From Burkholderiales bacterium (GTDB lineage Bacteria > Pseudomonadota > Gammaproteobacteria > Burkholderiales > Burkholderiaceae_C), in the NCBI GenBank assembly GCA_016213205.1, contig JACRAZ010000060.1:1-64000 (forward strand): 64,000 bases of DNA. Direction: 5' to 3'. Positions 41,746 to 51,084 of the stretch are shown here, in pieces (within the stretch, counting starts at the first letter, position 1; each line of letters begins with the position of its first letter). The notes under the pieces are model-generated. The model was not told the DNA's origin, did not search any database, and was given only the letters and a program-made list of their open reading frames with translations. Position numbers and translations under genes: made by a program.

Positions 41746-43428
41746 ATGGGCTTCAACCGCCGCTCGAAGAACATCACCGAAGGCGTGGCACGCGCGCCGA
41801 ACCGCTCCATGTACTACGGCATGGGTTACACCGAGGGCGACTTCGGCAAGCCGATGATCGGCGTGGCCAACGGCCACTCGACCATCACGCCCTGCAACTC
41901 CGGCCTGCAGCGGCTGGCCGATGCGGCGGTGGAAGGCCTGAAGGCCGCTGGCGCCAACCCGCAGATCTTCGGCACGCCCACCATCAGCGATGGCATGGCC
42001 ATGGGCACCGAGGGCATGAAGTACAGCCTGGTCTCGCGCGAGGTGATCTCCGATTGCGTGGAAACCTGCGTCGGCGGCCAGTGGATGGACGGCGTGATGG
42101 TGATCGGCGGCTGCGACAAGAACATGCCCGGCGGCCTGATGGGCATGCTGCGCTCGAACGTGCCCTCGATCTACATCTACGGCGGCACCATCCTGCCGGG
42201 CAAGTACAAGGGCCAGGACCTGAACATCGTCAGCGTGTTCGAGGCGGTGGGCCAGTTCTCCGCCGGCAACATGAGCGAGGAAGACTTCTGCCAGATCGAG
42301 CGCCGCGCCATCCCCGGCACCGGCTCCTGCGGCGGCATGTACACCGCCAACACGATGAGCTCGGCCTTCGAGGCGCTGGGCGTGAGCCTGCCGTACGCAT
42401 CCACGATGGCCAATGTCGAGAACGAGATCGTCGACATGGTCAAGCACGCCAGCGCGGTGCTGGTCGAGGCGGTGAAGGCCGACCTGAAGCCCCGTGACAT
42501 CGTCACCAAGAAGAGCATCGAGAACGCGGTGGCGGTGATCATGGCCACCGGCGGCTCCACCAACGCGGTGCTGCACTTCCTGGCCATCGCCCACGCCGCC
42601 GGCGTGGAGTGGACGATCGACGACTTCGAGCGCATGCGCAAGAAGGTGCCGGTGCTGTGCGACCTGAAGCCCAGCGGCAAGTACCTGGCGATCGACCTGC
42701 ACCACGCAGGCGGCATTCCGCAGGTGATGAAGGTGCTGCTGAAGGCCGGCCTGCTGCATGGCGACTGCATCACCATCACCGGCAAGACCGTGGCCGAGAA
42801 CCTGGCCGACGTGCCCGACGCACCGCGCGCCGACCAGGACGTGATCCGCCCGATCGGCAACCCGATGTATGCCGAAGGCCACCTGGCCATCCTGCGCGGC
42901 AACCTGGCCACCGATGGCTGCGTGGCCAAGATCACCGGCCTGAAGAACCCGGTGATCACCGGCCCGGCGCGCGTGTTCGACGACGAGCAGTCGGCCCTGG
43001 CCGCGATCATGGCCAACCAGATCAAGGCCGGCGACGTGATGGTGCTGCGCTACCTGGGGCCCAAGGGCGGCCCGGGCATGCCCGAGATGCTGGCGCCCAC
43101 CGGGGCCCTGATCGGCCAGGGGCTGGGCGAATCAGTGGGCCTGATCACCGACGGCCGCTTCTCCGGTGGCACCTGGGGCATGGTGGTGGGCCACGTGGCG
43201 CCCGAGGCCTACGAGGGCGGCACCATCGCGCTGGTGCAGGAAGGCGACTCGATCACGATCGATGCCCACACCCTGGTGCTGCAACTGAACGTCGACGACG
43301 CAGAGCTGGCGCGCCGCCGCGCTGCCTGGGTGAAGCCGGCGCCACGCTACACGCGGGGCGTGCTGGCCAAGTTTGCGCACAACGCCTCCAGCGCCAGCTT
43401 CGGTGCGGTGCTCGACCGTTTCGAGTAG
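41746..43428 (+). CDS. ilvD: Dihydroxy-acid dehydratase
   Basis: A 560-residue IlvD, which dehydrates 2,3-dihydroxy-isovalerate and -methylvalerate in valine, leucine and isoleucine synthesis. The Fe-S ligands and active-site segments are recognisable: NSGLQ near residue 50, [10 protein letters not shown] near 124, [14 protein letters not shown] near 195, and the C-terminal [21 protein letters not shown]. The ATG at 41746 gives the normal N-terminus; in-frame codons upstream extend into the LysR-ilvD promoter gap. A perfect GC hairpin follows the stop. Confidence 0.97.
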   Translation: MGFNRRSKNITEGVARAPNRSMYYGMGYTEGDFGKPMIGVANGHSTITPCNSGLQRLADAAVEGLKAAGANPQIFGTPTISDGMAMGTEGMKYSLVSREVISDCVETCVGGQWMDGVMVIGGCDKNMPGGLMGMLRSNVPSIYIYGGTILPGKYKGQDLNIVSVFEAVGQFSAGNMSEEDFCQIERRAIPGTGSCGGMYTANTMSSAFEALGVSLPYASTMANVENEIVDMVKHASAVLVEAVKADLKPRDIVTKKSIENAVAVIMATGGSTNAVLHFLAIAHAAGVEWTIDDFERMRKKVPVLCDLKPSGKYLAIDLHHAGGIPQVMKVLLKAGLLHGDCITITGKTVAENLADVPDAPRADQDVIRPIGNPMYAEGHLAILRGNLATDGCVAKITGLKNPVITGPARVFDDEQSALAAIMANQIKAGDVMVLRYLGPKGGPGMPEMLAPTGALIGQGLGESVGLITDGRFSGGTWGMVVGHVAPEAYEGGTIALVQEGDSITIDAHTLVLQLNVDDAELARRRAAWVKPAPRYTRGVLAKFAHNASSASFGAVLDRFE

Positions 43429-43458
43429 GCCCACCGTTCGGGCCGAGTGGCAGGCCCC

Positions 43459-43477
43459 GCCGCCCCAACGGGGCGGC
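43459..43477. terminator. Hairpin between convergent ilvD and small Trp-rich gene
   Basis: GCCGCCCC-AAC-GGGGCGGC is a perfect 8-bp stem with a 3-base loop, 30 bases after the ilvD stop and 20 bases before the stop of the opposing gene. It could serve both directions; no T-run is present. Confidence 0.55.
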
Positions 43478-43496
43478 CCGCCCGGCGGCGGGATGG

Positions 43497-43784
43497 CTAG
43501 TGCTTGTCGGCAGGCGGACGCGCCGCCTTGCCGGTGGCCGAACCGTGGCGGCGCTTGAAGCTCAGGCCCATGTTCTCGAGGTGGCGTTCGCGCCGGTCGG
43601 CCACGCGGCGCGCCTCGCGCTCGGCTTCGCGTTGCTTGGTGAGCCCGGTCTGGTCGGCGATGAACCACCACACCGCGGCCAGCCCGAAGGGCAGCAGGAT
43701 CCACAGCCAGGACCACTGGGCCACCATGGTCAGGTCTGCCAGCTTCAGGGCCACGAACAGGCAACCAATTGCGATGAACCACAT
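43497..43784 (-). CDS. Small Trp-rich membrane protein
   Basis: A 95-residue protein of the small tryptophan-rich family typical of Burkholderiales. MWFIAIGCLF, then VAQWSWLWILLPFGLAAVWWFIAD form two membrane helices with many tryptophans near the interface, and a highly charged Arg/Glu-rich cytoplasmic tail follows (REAEREARRVADRRERHLENMG). I chose the ATG at 43784 rather than an in-frame start 27 codons upstream because family members begin Met-Trp-Phe. Function is unknown. It is divergent from the cytochrome c gene. Confidence 0.8.
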   Translation of the reverse strand: MWFIAIGCLFVALKLADLTMVAQWSWLWILLPFGLAAVWWFIADQTGLTKQREAEREARRVADRRERHLENMGLSFKRRHGSATGKAARPPADKH

Positions 43785-43912
43785 ACGCTGCAGCCCTCTT
43801 CGCGCCAAGGTCGCCGCCAGATTGGCGTCAACCGCGGCCACTAGAATCCGTTGAATCGCTGTCACTGTACTCCACCGACCCCCTCCCCTTGGTTCTGACC
43901 AGAAAGGTTCCC

Positions 43913-44218
43913 ATGAAAAAAGCCTCCTTGATCGTCGCGTTGGCTGCCGTCGTTGCCGGTCCCGCGTTCGCCAACGCCGACCTGGCCCAGAAGAAGAATT
44001 GCCTGGCCTGCCACGCCACCGACAAGAAGCTGGTCGGCCCCTCCTACAAGGAGGTTGCCGCCAAGTACGCCGGCCAGAAGGATGCCGCGGCCAAGCTGGC
44101 CGACAAGATCCAGAAGGGCGGCGTGGGTGCCTGGGGCCAGGTGCCGATGCCGGCCAACCCGCAGGTCAACGCCGAAGAGGCCAAGCAACTGGCCGCCTGG
44201 GTGCTGACGATCAAGTAA
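43913..44218 (+). CDS. Small periplasmic class I cytochrome c
   Basis: A 101-residue monohaem cytochrome c of the c551/c552 type. A signal peptide ends after Ala-Phe-Ala (residue 20). The haem motif is CLACH (mature N-terminal region), and the distal Met ligand lies in VPMPANPQV near residue 80. GPSYKEVAAKY is a conserved c551/c552 segment. A GAAAGG ribosome site precedes the ATG. It probably shuttles electrons between the bc1 complex and terminal oxidases or reductases. A strong terminator follows. Confidence 0.94.
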   Translation: MKKASLIVALAAVVAGPAFANADLAQKKNCLACHATDKKLVGPSYKEVAAKYAGQKDAAAKLADKIQKGGVGAWGQVPMPANPQVNAEEAKQLAAWVLTIK

Positions 44219-44249
44219 GCCACCGGCGCACAGCGTCTGCATCGCCTCG

Positions 44250-44277
44250 AGGCCCCGCATTGCGGGGCCTTTGTCTT
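44250..44277 (+). terminator. Rho-independent terminator of the cytochrome c gene
   Basis: AGGCCCCGC-ATT-GCGGGGCCT is a perfect 9-bp stem with a 3-base loop followed by the T-rich TTGTCTTT, 31 bases after the stop codon. This is the clearest intrinsic terminator in the window. Confidence 0.9.
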
Positions 44278-44321
44278 TGCCCCTGAACCGGCTCGCCGTG
44301 CGAGCCTCTCCGGAGAACCTC

Positions 44322-45305
44322 ATGCCCTGCACCTCTCGACGTCTGGCCCTGTCGCTGGCCGGCGCGGCCCTGGCCGCCGCGCTTGCCGCACCGGGCGCGG
44401 CCCTTGCGCAACAACGCACCCTGAAGATCCTGGTCGGATTTCCCGCCGGCGGCGGCACCGACGCCATTGCCCGCACGCTGGCCGACAAGCTGAAGGACGA
44501 ACTGGGCACCCCGGTCATCGTCGAGAACAAGCCCGGTGCCGGTGGCCAGCTGGCAGCGCAGGCGCTGAAGGCGGCCGCGCCCGACGGCACCACGCTGTTC
44601 ATCTCGCACGACCACACGATCTCGGTGCTGCCGCTGGTCTCGAAGAACCCGGGCTACGACCCGCAGAAGGACTTCGCCCCGGTGGCCGGCTTTGCCAGCT
44701 TCGTCAACGCGTTCGCGGTGTCGTCCGGTACGCCTGCCAAGACCCTGGGCGAGTACACCGCCTGGATCAAGGCGCAGGGCCAGGGCAAGGGTGTCGTCGG
44801 CGTGCCGGCACCGGCCTCGACACCGGAATTCATGGTCAAGGTGCTGGGCGAGCGCTTCAAGCTGGACCTGACGCCCGCGCCCTACCGCGGCAGCGCGCCG
44901 ATGATCGGCGACATGCTGGGCAACCAGATTGCCGCTGGCGTGGGCTCGGTGCCGGATTTCATCGACAACCACAAGGGGGGCCGCCTGCGCGTCCTGGCCG
45001 TGGGCGGCGAAAAGCGCCAGGCCATCTTGCCGGATGTGCCCACGCTGGCCGAAGCCGGGGTGGCCGGCTTCGAGGACCTGCCCTACTACGGCTTCTTCGC
45101 GCCGGCGGGCACGCCCAAGGCCGCGATCGACGAGTTCTCGGCCGCGCTGGCCAAGGTGATCGCCCGGCCCGAGGTGCGCGAGCGCCTCACGGCGCTGGGC
45201 CTGGCGGTGGAGTTCATGAACGCGCAGCAGCTCGCCACGCGTGAGCGGGCCTACGCCAAGACCTGGGCCGAGATCATCCGCAAGAGCGGCTTCCAGCCAC
45301 AGTGA
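44322..45305 (+). CDS. Bug-family (TctC-like) periplasmic solute receptor
   Basis: A 327-residue tripartite tricarboxylate transporter receptor of the Bug family, greatly expanded in Bordetella and other Burkholderiales. A signal peptide ends after Ala-Leu-Ala (about residue 29). The family motifs ILVGFPAGGGTDAIAR (about residues 37-52), VIVENKPGAGG, and later PDVPTLAEAGVAGFE and GFFAPAGTP are present. No TctA/TctB membrane partners are nearby, which is usual for orphan Bug receptors. The ligand is probably a carboxylate. The start after CGGAGA gives the expected signal peptide. Confidence 0.93.
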   Translation: MPCTSRRLALSLAGAALAAALAAPGAALAQQRTLKILVGFPAGGGTDAIARTLADKLKDELGTPVIVENKPGAGGQLAAQALKAAAPDGTTLFISHDHTISVLPLVSKNPGYDPQKDFAPVAGFASFVNAFAVSSGTPAKTLGEYTAWIKAQGQGKGVVGVPAPASTPEFMVKVLGERFKLDLTPAPYRGSAPMIGDMLGNQIAAGVGSVPDFIDNHKGGRLRVLAVGGEKRQAILPDVPTLAEAGVAGFEDLPYYGFFAPAGTPKAAIDEFSAALAKVIARPEVRERLTALGLAVEFMNAQQLATRERAYAKTWAEIIRKSGFQPQ

Positions 45306-45367
45306 GCGCGGGGGTTCTGGTGAGCGCATCACGTCGCTGCGCGACATGAGCACTCCCCGAGCCCGCC

Positions 45368-45387
45368 GCTTGCCCTGACGGGCAAGC
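45368..45387. terminator. Hairpin between convergent bug and acs genes
   Basis: GCTTGCCC-TGAC-GGGCAAGC is a perfect 8-bp stem in the 104-base gap between two converging genes. No T-run follows on either side. Confidence 0.5.
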
Positions 45388-45409
45388 CCGCGCTGGCGCG
45401 CGGCCTGCC

Positions 45410-47389
45410 TCAGTTGTTCTCGGACAACTGAGACAGGATCGCCGGGTTCTCCAAGGTCGAAGTGTCCTGCGTGATCTGCTCGCCCTTGGCGATGGAGCGC
45501 AGCAGGCGCCGCATGATCTTGCCCGAGCGGGTCTTGGGCAGGTTGTCGCCGAAGCGGATGTCCTTGGGCTTGGCGATCGGGCCGATTTCCTTGCCCACCC
45601 AGTCGCGCAGTTCCTTGGCGATCTTCTTGGCCTCCTCGCCGGTCGGGCGCGGGCGCTTGAGCACCACGAAGGCGCAGATCGCCTCGCCGGTGGTTTCGTC
45701 CGGGCGGCCCACCACCGCGGCCTCGGCCACCAGCTCGGTGTGCGACACCAGCGCCGATTCGATCTCCATCGTGCCCATGCGGTGCCCCGAGACGTTGAGC
45801 ACGTCGTCGATGCGGCCGGTGATCGTGAAGTAGCCGGTCTTCGCGTCGCGGATGGCGCCGTCGCCGGCCAGGTAGTAGCCCTTGAGCTCGCTCGGGTAGT
45901 AGCTCTTCTTGAAGCGCTCCGGGTCGCCCCAGATCGTGCGGATCATGCTGGGCCAGGGCTTGCGCACCACCAGGATGCCGCCCTGGCCATTGGGCACCTC
46001 GTTGCCGGTTTCGTCGACCACCGCGGCGTCGATGCCCGGGAAGGGCAAGGTGCACGAGCCCGGCACCAGCGGCGTGGCGCCCGGCAGCGGGGTGATCATG
46101 TGGCCGCCGGTCTCGGTTTGCCAGAACGTGTCCACGATCGGGCAGCGGCCGCCGCCCACGTGCTTGTGGTACCACTCCCAGGCCGCGGGGTTGATGGGCT
46201 CGCCCACCGAGCCCAGGATGCGCAGGCTCGACAGGTCGTAGCGGTCCGGATGCACCGCCTGGTTGCCCTCGGCGGCCTTGATCAGCGAGCGGATGGCCGT
46301 GGGCGCGGTGTAGAAGATGCTGACCTTGTGGTCCTGGATCATCTTCCAGAAGCGGCCGGCATCCGGGTAGGTGGGCACGCCCTCGAACACGATCTCGGTG
46401 CCGCCCAGGGCCAGCGGGCCGTAGGCGATGTAGGTGTGGCCGGTGACCCAGCCGATGTCGGCCGTGCACCAGAACACATCGTCCGGCTTCAGGTCGAAGG
46501 TCCATTTGGTGGTGAGCGCCGCATGCAGCAGGTAGCCCCCGGTGGCGTGCTGCACGCCCTTGGGCTTGCCGGTGGAGCCCGAGGTGTACAGCAGGAACAG
46601 CGGGTGCTCGGCCCCCACCCATTCAGGCTCGCAGGTCGTGCTCTGGCCGGCCAGCACATCGTGCAGCCACAGGTCGCGGCCTTCGGTCCAGGCAATCTGG
46701 CCCCCGGTGCGCTTGTAGACGATCACGTTCTTCAGCGTGTCGCAGCCGCCCAGCGCGATGGCCTCGTCGACGATGGCCTTCAGCGGCAGCTGCTTGCCGC
46801 CCCGCAACTGCTCGTCGGCGGTGATCACCATCACCGCGCCGGCGTCTTCCACCCGGTCGCGCAGGCTCTGGGCCGAGAAGCCGCCGAACACCACCGAGTG
46901 GGTGGCACCGATGCGCGCGCAGGCCTGCATGGCCACCACGCCCTCGATGCTCATCGACATGTAGATGACGACCCGGTCACCCTTCTTGACGCCACGCGCC
47001 TTCAGCGCATTGGCCATCTGGCTGGTGCGCGCGAGCAGGTCCTGGTAGGTGGCGCGGGTCACCTGGCCATCGTCGGCCTCGAAGATGATCGCCACCTTGT
47101 CGCCCAGGCCGCGCTCGACGTTGCGGTCCAGGCAGTTGTAGGAGACGTTGAGCGTGCCGTCCTCGAACCACTTGAAGAACGGCGCTTCGCTGTCGTTGAG
47201 CAGCTTGGCGAAGGGGGTCTTCCAGCTCACCAGATCGCGCGCCAGGCGGGCCCAGTAGGCCTGGTGGTCACGCGCCGCTTCGTCGACCAGCGCCTGGTAG
47301 GCGGCCATGCCCGACACATGCGCGTCCTTCATGGCGTTTTCGGACGGGGTGTAGATCTTCAGCTCGTGCGAGCCATCGGCAGCGCTCAT
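45410..47389 (-). CDS. acs: Acetyl-CoA synthetase
   Basis: A 659-residue AMP-forming acetyl-CoA synthetase. The adenylation motif [12 protein letters not shown] (about residues 268-279), the [15 protein letters not shown] segment and the A8-A10 region are present, ending with [11 protein letters not shown], whose lysine is the site of regulatory acetylation. Length is standard. A good AGGAG ribosome site precedes the ATG. It is divergent from yqhA; 2.5 kb away lies an acyl-CoA synthetase/GNAT fusion of the type that acetylates Acs in enteric bacteria. It converts acetate to acetyl-CoA. Confidence 0.97.
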   Translation of the reverse strand: MSAADGSHELKIYTPSENAMKDAHVSGMAAYQALVDEAARDHQAYWARLARDLVSWKTPFAKLLNDSEAPFFKWFEDGTLNVSYNCLDRNVERGLGDKVAIIFEADDGQVTRATYQDLLARTSQMANALKARGVKKGDRVVIYMSMSIEGVVAMQACARIGATHSVVFGGFSAQSLRDRVEDAGAVMVITADEQLRGGKQLPLKAIVDEAIALGGCDTLKNVIVYKRTGGQIAWTEGRDLWLHDVLAGQSTTCEPEWVGAEHPLFLLYTSGSTGKPKGVQHATGGYLLHAALTTKWTFDLKPDDVFWCTADIGWVTGHTYIAYGPLALGGTEIVFEGVPTYPDAGRFWKMIQDHKVSIFYTAPTAIRSLIKAAEGNQAVHPDRYDLSSLRILGSVGEPINPAAWEWYHKHVGGGRCPIVDTFWQTETGGHMITPLPGATPLVPGSCTLPFPGIDAAVVDETGNEVPNGQGGILVVRKPWPSMIRTIWGDPERFKKSYYPSELKGYYLAGDGAIRDAKTGYFTITGRIDDVLNVSGHRMGTMEIESALVSHTELVAEAAVVGRPDETTGEAICAFVVLKRPRPTGEEAKKIAKELRDWVGKEIGPIAKPKDIRFGDNLPKTRSGKIMRRLLRSIAKGEQITQDTSTLENPAILSQLSENN

Positions 47390-47572
47390 GGGACGTCTCC
47401 TGAGGATATGAAACTAACGATAGCCGCGACCATAGGCAGGGGCTCTTACCCGCCCCTTACTCAGTGCACGCGCGCGGGCCGCCGGCGCGACGGGCCGCAC
47501 CGGGCTAGCCTGTCACAGTGCCCACCTAGAATCCACGGGATTTCCCCATAGTCATCGACCGCACACCATCCC

Positions 47573-48211
47573 ATGGCCCATCCCCCACCGCCGCCTGCCA
47601 ACGCCAAACTGCCGCCACTGCCGAACCTGATCTTCGCCAGCCGCTGGCTGCAACTGCCGCTGTACCTGGGCCTGATCCTGGCGCAGGCGGTGTACGTGTT
47701 CCACTTCTGGGTGGAACTGGTGCACCTGATCGAAGCCGCCATGGGCAATGCCGGCGCACTGGAAAAGCTGGTCAGCAGCCTGGGCTACAAGGGCGCGGCC
47801 ATCCTGGATGCCAGCGGCAAGACCATCGGCTACGAGCCGATCCGGCAACTGGGCGAAACCATCATCATGCTGGTGGTGCTGGGCCTGATCGACGTGGTGA
47901 TGATCAGCAACCTGCTGATCATGGTGATCGTGGGCGGCTACGAGACCTTCGTCTCGCGCATGCGGCTCGAGGGCCACCCGGACCAGCCCGAGTGGCTGAG
48001 CCACGTGAACGCCTCGGTGCTGAAGGTGAAGCTGGCCACCGCGATCATCGGCATCAGCTCGATCCACCTGCTCAAGACCTTCATCAACGCCGCCAACTAC
48101 GACGAGAAGGTGCTGATCTGGCAGACCCTGATCCATGTCGCGTTCCTGTTCTCGGCACTGGCCATCGCGATGGCCGACCGGCTGATGGCGCGCGCCCCCG
48201 GCGAACACTGA
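47573..48211 (+). CDS. yqhA: YqhA-family (UPF0114) inner-membrane protein
   Basis: A 212-residue membrane protein of the YqhA/UPF0114 family. Four hydrophobic segments are visible (about residues 28-52, 95-125, 155-175 and 185-205). Conserved segments are [37 protein letters not shown] (near 105-126) and [12 protein letters not shown]. The N-terminus is Pro-rich. Function is unknown for the family. It is divergent from acs, with 183 bases between; that gap holds the acs ribosome site and no further gene. Confidence 0.9.
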   Translation: MAHPPPPPANAKLPPLPNLIFASRWLQLPLYLGLILAQAVYVFHFWVELVHLIEAAMGNAGALEKLVSSLGYKGAAILDASGKTIGYEPIRQLGETIIMLVVLGLIDVVMISNLLIMVIVGGYETFVSRMRLEGHPDQPEWLSHVNASVLKVKLATAIIGISSIHLLKTFINAANYDEKVLIWQTLIHVAFLFSALAIAMADRLMARAPGEH

Positions 48212-48223
48212 AGCACACCGCCA

Positions 48224-48240
48224 CGCGCCGACGGGGCGCG
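48224..48240. terminator. Hairpin between convergent yqhA and acyl-CoA synthetase/GNAT genes
   Basis: CGCGCC-GACGG-GGCGCG is a perfect 6-bp stem in the 52-base gap between converging stops. It lacks a T-run. Confidence 0.4.
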
Positions 48241-48263
48241 CCGCGGCGGCCCGGCGTCCGGGG

Positions 48264-50921
48264 TCAGAGCTGCAGCACCACGTCGCGCGTGTCTTCCCCG
48301 GGCACGGGGGGCAGCAGCGTGAAACCCAGGTCGCGCGCGAGTTGCAGCATGCGCTCGTTCTCGATCAGCACGGTGCCCACGATGCGCTGGGTGCCGCGCT
48401 CGCGCAGGGTGCCGATGAGCTTGCGCATCAAGACCTCGCCCAGGCCCGCGCCCTTGAGTTCGGAGCGCACGATCACGCCGAACTCCGCGGCCTGGTTGTC
48501 CGGGTCGATCACCGCGCGCGCCACGCCCATGGTCTGCTCGACCCCGTCAGGGCCCGGCTCCACCGCGACGATGGCAATCTCGCGCGCGTAGTCCACCTGC
48601 GTCAGGCGCGCCAGCTCGGTGCGCTCGATGCTGCGCCGGCTGTAGAACACCCGCATGCGGATGTCCTCCGGGTCCAGGTGGCTCAGGAACACCAGGTGCT
48701 GGGCTTCGTCCTCCGGCCGGATGGCGCGCAGCGTGAGCACCTGGCCCTGCCACAGCACACGCTCGGTCCACTGTGCGGGGTACGGCAGGATCGCGAACTT
48801 CGCAGCGCCTGCCGGCGCGGCGGCGCTCAGCCGGATGCGGGCGTCCAGCGCCACGGCGCCGCTTTCGTCCACCAGCAAGGGGTTGATGTCCAGCTCGGCC
48901 AGCTGCGGCACATCGGCCAGCAGCTGCGATACCGCGACCAGCACGCCGTACAGCGCATCCAGGTCGGCGGCCGGGATGTCGCGGTAGGCCTGCAGCAGCT
49001 TGGCCACGCGGGTGCGGCTCACCAGCGCACGCGCCAGCGGCAGGTTCAGCGGCGGCAGCGCGATCGCCCGGTCGGCCAGCACCTCCACCGCCACGCCGCC
49101 CTGGCCGAACATCAGCACCGGGCCGAAGGTCGGGTCCACGCTGGCACCCACGATCAGCTCGCGCGCGTGCGCGCGCCGCACCATCGTCTGCACCGTGAAG
49201 CCGACGATCGTGGCATCGGGCCGGCGCTGGCGCACGCGCTCGAGCATGGCGTGGGCGGCGGCATGCACGGAGTCGTCGTCCTCCAGGTCCAGGGCCACAC
49301 CGCCGACGTCGGACTTGTGGGAGATCTGGGGCGACAGGATCTTCAGGGCCACCGGGTAGCCCAGCCCCTGCGCGGCCCGCACCGCCGCCTGGGGATCGGC
49401 CGAGACACGCCGCGTGGGCACCACCGGCACGTGGTAAGCCGCGAGCACGGCCTTGGCCTCGAGTTCACTGAGCTGTTCACGCCCCTCGGCCAGCACCTGG
49501 CTGACCAGCGCCGCCACGGCCGCGGTATCGGCCGCCGGCCCGGGCGGCGCGGCGTCCGGGGCCTCGATCAACTGGGCCTGGTTGCGGCGGTAGTCCACCA
49601 GCATCGAGAACGCGCGCACCGCCTCTTCCGGCGTGGCATAGCTGGGCACGCCGGCCTCGACGAACACGCGCCGCGCCTCTTCCACCGCCGGGCCACCCAG
49701 CCAACTGCTCAGCAGGCGCGGCGGCCGGCGCTGCGCAAAAGGCACCAGCGCGCGCGCGATCTCGGCACTGGGCACGATGGCCGTGGGTGCATGGGCAAAC
49801 AGGATGGCCTCGGCGCCGGGGTCGCCTTCCAGGGCCTGCAGGGTTTGCACATAACGTTCGACCGGCGCGTCCCCGATGATGTCCAGCGGGTTGCCGTGCG
49901 ACCAGTTCGCGGGCAGCACCTCGTTCAGGCGCGCAACCGTGTCGGGCTGCAGCTCGGCCAGCTCGATGCCCACCAGCCCGGCGGCATCGGCGGCCATCAC
50001 GCCGGCGCCACCGCCATTGGTGAGCACCAGCAGCCGCTCGGCCGTGTTGCCACGCCAGCGTGCCAGCGTCTCGGCGGCGAGGAACAGCTCCTGCAGCGTA
50101 TCCACCCGCAGCATGCCGGCGCGGCGGATCGCCGCGTCGTACACCAGGTCGGAGCCGGCCAGCGCCCCGGTGTGCGAGCTGGCCGCCCGCTGGCCCTGGG
50201 CCGAGCGCCCGCTCTTGACCACGATGACCGGCTTGTTGCGCGCCGCGGCCCGCGCGGCCGACATGAACTTGTGCGCCGAAGTCACGGCCTCGATGTACAG
50301 CAGGATGGCGCGCGTCTTGGCATCGCTGGCCAGGAAGTCGAGCATGTCGCCGAAGTCGATGTCGGCATGCTCGCCCAGCGACACCACGCGCGAGAAGCCA
50401 ATGCCGCGCCCGCGGGACCAATCGAGCATCGCGGTCACCAGCGCGCCCGATTGCGAGACGAAGGCCATCTCGCCCGCCAGCGCCTGGGTGTGCGAGAAGC
50501 TGGCATTGACGCCGCTGCCCGGCACCAGCAGGCCGATGCAGTTGGGGCCCAGCAGCCGCAACAGGTGCGGGCGTGCCGCATCCAGCATGGCCTGGCGCTG
50601 GGTGGCGTCCAGCCCGGCCGACAGCACCACCGCGGCGCGCGTGCCGGCGGCACCCAGCTCGGCGATCAGGCCCGGCACCGTGGCGGCGGGCGTGCAGATC
50701 ACCGCCAGTTCAGGCACCTGTGGCAGGTCGGCCACACGGCCCCAGGCGATCTGGCCATCAAGCACCGGGCGCCGGTGGTTCACCGGCCACACCGGGCCCG
50801 AGAAGCCTGCGCTGTTGGCGTTGCGCCATACCGTGGCGCCCACGCTGCCGGCACGGTCGGACGCACCGATGACGGCGATGGAGGCCGGGTCGAACAGGGA
50901 ATCGAGGTTGCGGATGCTCAT
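48264..50921 (-). CDS. NDP-forming acyl-CoA synthetase fused to a GNAT domain (Pat-like)
   Basis: An 885-residue protein. From the N-terminus it has a CoA-binding domain (DPASIAVIGASD, about residues 10-21), a succinyl-CoA ligase-like domain, an ATP-grasp domain (GYPVALKILSPQISHKSDVGGV, about 521-542) and a C-terminal GNAT domain (about 720-885, with VMRKLIGTLRERG-type acetyl-CoA motif near 843). This is the architecture of the protein lysine acetyltransferase Pat, which inactivates acetyl-CoA synthetase. A histidine in SSHTGALAGSD sits where the acyl-CoA synthetase phospho-histidine is expected, so ligase activity may be retained. The ATG at 50921 begins the CoA-binding domain. acs lies close by. 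Confidence 0.88.
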   Translation of the reverse strand: MSIRNLDSLFDPASIAVIGASDRAGSVGATVWRNANSAGFSGPVWPVNHRRPVLDGQIAWGRVADLPQVPELAVICTPAATVPGLIAELGAAGTRAAVVLSAGLDATQRQAMLDAARPHLLRLLGPNCIGLLVPGSGVNASFSHTQALAGEMAFVSQSGALVTAMLDWSRGRGIGFSRVVSLGEHADIDFGDMLDFLASDAKTRAILLYIEAVTSAHKFMSAARAAARNKPVIVVKSGRSAQGQRAASSHTGALAGSDLVYDAAIRRAGMLRVDTLQELFLAAETLARWRGNTAERLLVLTNGGGAGVMAADAAGLVGIELAELQPDTVARLNEVLPANWSHGNPLDIIGDAPVERYVQTLQALEGDPGAEAILFAHAPTAIVPSAEIARALVPFAQRRPPRLLSSWLGGPAVEEARRVFVEAGVPSYATPEEAVRAFSMLVDYRRNQAQLIEAPDAAPPGPAADTAAVAALVSQVLAEGREQLSELEAKAVLAAYHVPVVPTRRVSADPQAAVRAAQGLGYPVALKILSPQISHKSDVGGVALDLEDDDSVHAAAHAMLERVRQRRPDATIVGFTVQTMVRRAHARELIVGASVDPTFGPVLMFGQGGVAVEVLADRAIALPPLNLPLARALVSRTRVAKLLQAYRDIPAADLDALYGVLVAVSQLLADVPQLAELDINPLLVDESGAVALDARIRLSAAAPAGAAKFAILPYPAQWTERVLWQGQVLTLRAIRPEDEAQHLVFLSHLDPEDIRMRVFYSRRSIERTELARLTQVDYAREIAIVAVEPGPDGVEQTMGVARAVIDPDNQAAEFGVIVRSELKGAGLGEVLMRKLIGTLRERGTQRIVGTVLIENERMLQLARDLGFTLLPPVPGEDTRDVVLQL

Positions 50922-51084
50922 GGTGGTGCGGCCCGGGGGCCACGATGCAAGATCCCGGCCAAGATAGCGCATGCCCGTGACAAGCGGGCTGCCCCACGTC
51001 AGCCTCGTTGCAGGACCGCTCGCTACACTTGACAACTTCAGTCCGAACCACTGCGGGCCGGCCACGCGCAAGGCCCTTCGAGCC

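Noticed and set aside
48342-51032. An 896-codon plus-strand frame opposite the acyl-CoA synthetase/GNAT gene
   Set aside because: Its composition (His, Arg, Gln, Gly) is typical of an antisense shadow, and the opposite strand has a complete recognisable protein.
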